From Bacteroidales bacterium (GTDB lineage Bacteria; Bacteroidota; Bacteroidia; Bacteroidales; UBA12077), in NCBI GenBank assembly GCA_030156305.1, contig JASGMZ010000183.1, forward strand, positions 1 through 6,049: a stretch of 6,049 nucleotides of DNA, given 5' to 3'. The number at the start of each line of letters is the position of its first letter. Positions within the stretch are counted from its first letter, which is position 1. A program made the position numbers and the translations under genes. A model generated the notes under the pieces. The model searched no databases. It saw only the letters and a list, made by a program, of their open reading frames with translations, and was not told the DNA's origin. Shown piece after piece: positions 5,945 through 6,049 of this stretch.

Positions 5945-6049
5945 AAGTTCACTACATTATGATTCCAATGCTAAGGGCTTGTAAGGCAATAAAGTATACA
6001 GAATTGGCGAAGTAATTTTGTTCTTTTTCAAGGCGTAAATGAGGCGAAT
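5945..6049. repeat. Repeat-like element at right edge (partial)
   Basis: The last 105 bases are more GC-rich and structured in texture than the AT-rich spacer before them. They contain GGCGAAG, AAGGCGTAAATGA and GGCGAAT. I infer one half of a dispersed, hairpin-forming Bacteroidota repeat whose other half lies past the edge. The minus strand is open from the edge to a TAA at 5957-5959 (30 residues, ending KPLALES). The plus strand holds a 15-codon ORF at 5937-5984. Neither has support as a gene. The inner boundary near 5945 is a guess. The core CGTAAATGA is shared with the left edge. Confidence 0.4.

Noticed and set aside
5957..6049. Minus-strand open frame entering from the right edge (30 residues, ending KPLALES)
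   Set aside because: It is too short and lies in repeat-like DNA, so it is recorded under the repeat rather than as a partial gene.

Overview
The window looks like part of an AT-rich genome of the Bacteroidota, probably a Bacteroidales/Marinilabiliales-type organism. The evidence is the low GC content, A-rich leaders that mostly lack Shine-Dalgarno sites, a promoter of the Bacteroidota type (TAnnTTTG with an upstream TTTG) in front of tatD, and the gene order exbB - four-TM protein - exbD - exbD. All convincing genes lie on the minus strand, so the window is described from right to left in the direction of transcription.

Right part (6049 to about 3836). The right edge (about 5945-6049) looks like one half of a dispersed repeat. 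A near-consensus promoter then drives tatD (metal-dependent hydrolase), followed 3 nt later by a type I (AnsA-like) L-asparaginase. Next come a tRNA-Ser(GGA) with an encoded CCA and, only 75 nt after its 3' end, the start of exbB.

Centre (3760 to 1334). This is a proton-channel operon: ExbB/TolQ-like subunit, a four-helix membrane protein of unknown function, and two tandem, non-identical ExbD/TolR-like subunits. ExbB and ExbD form an inner-membrane channel that uses proton flow to energise a periplasm-spanning partner such as TonB. No tonB or outer-membrane receptor is in the window. A strong intrinsic terminator (1334-1360) closes the operon.

Left part (1333 to 1). A small secreted protein of unknown function (780-1175) is followed by an ECF-type sigma factor gene (up to 554). 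The sigma reading frame loses its region 4 helix-turn-helix where it runs into hairpin-rich DNA at the left edge (1 to about 116), so it is probably broken. The stretches 555-779 and 1176-1333 are AT-rich and hold only weak promoter candidates.

Both ends of the window run into repeat-like DNA sharing a CGTAAATGA core, which suggests that this is a contig bounded by dispersed repeats. Apart from these ends the window is ordinary housekeeping and envelope-energisation DNA. I see no convincing new defence, mobile or biosynthetic system.
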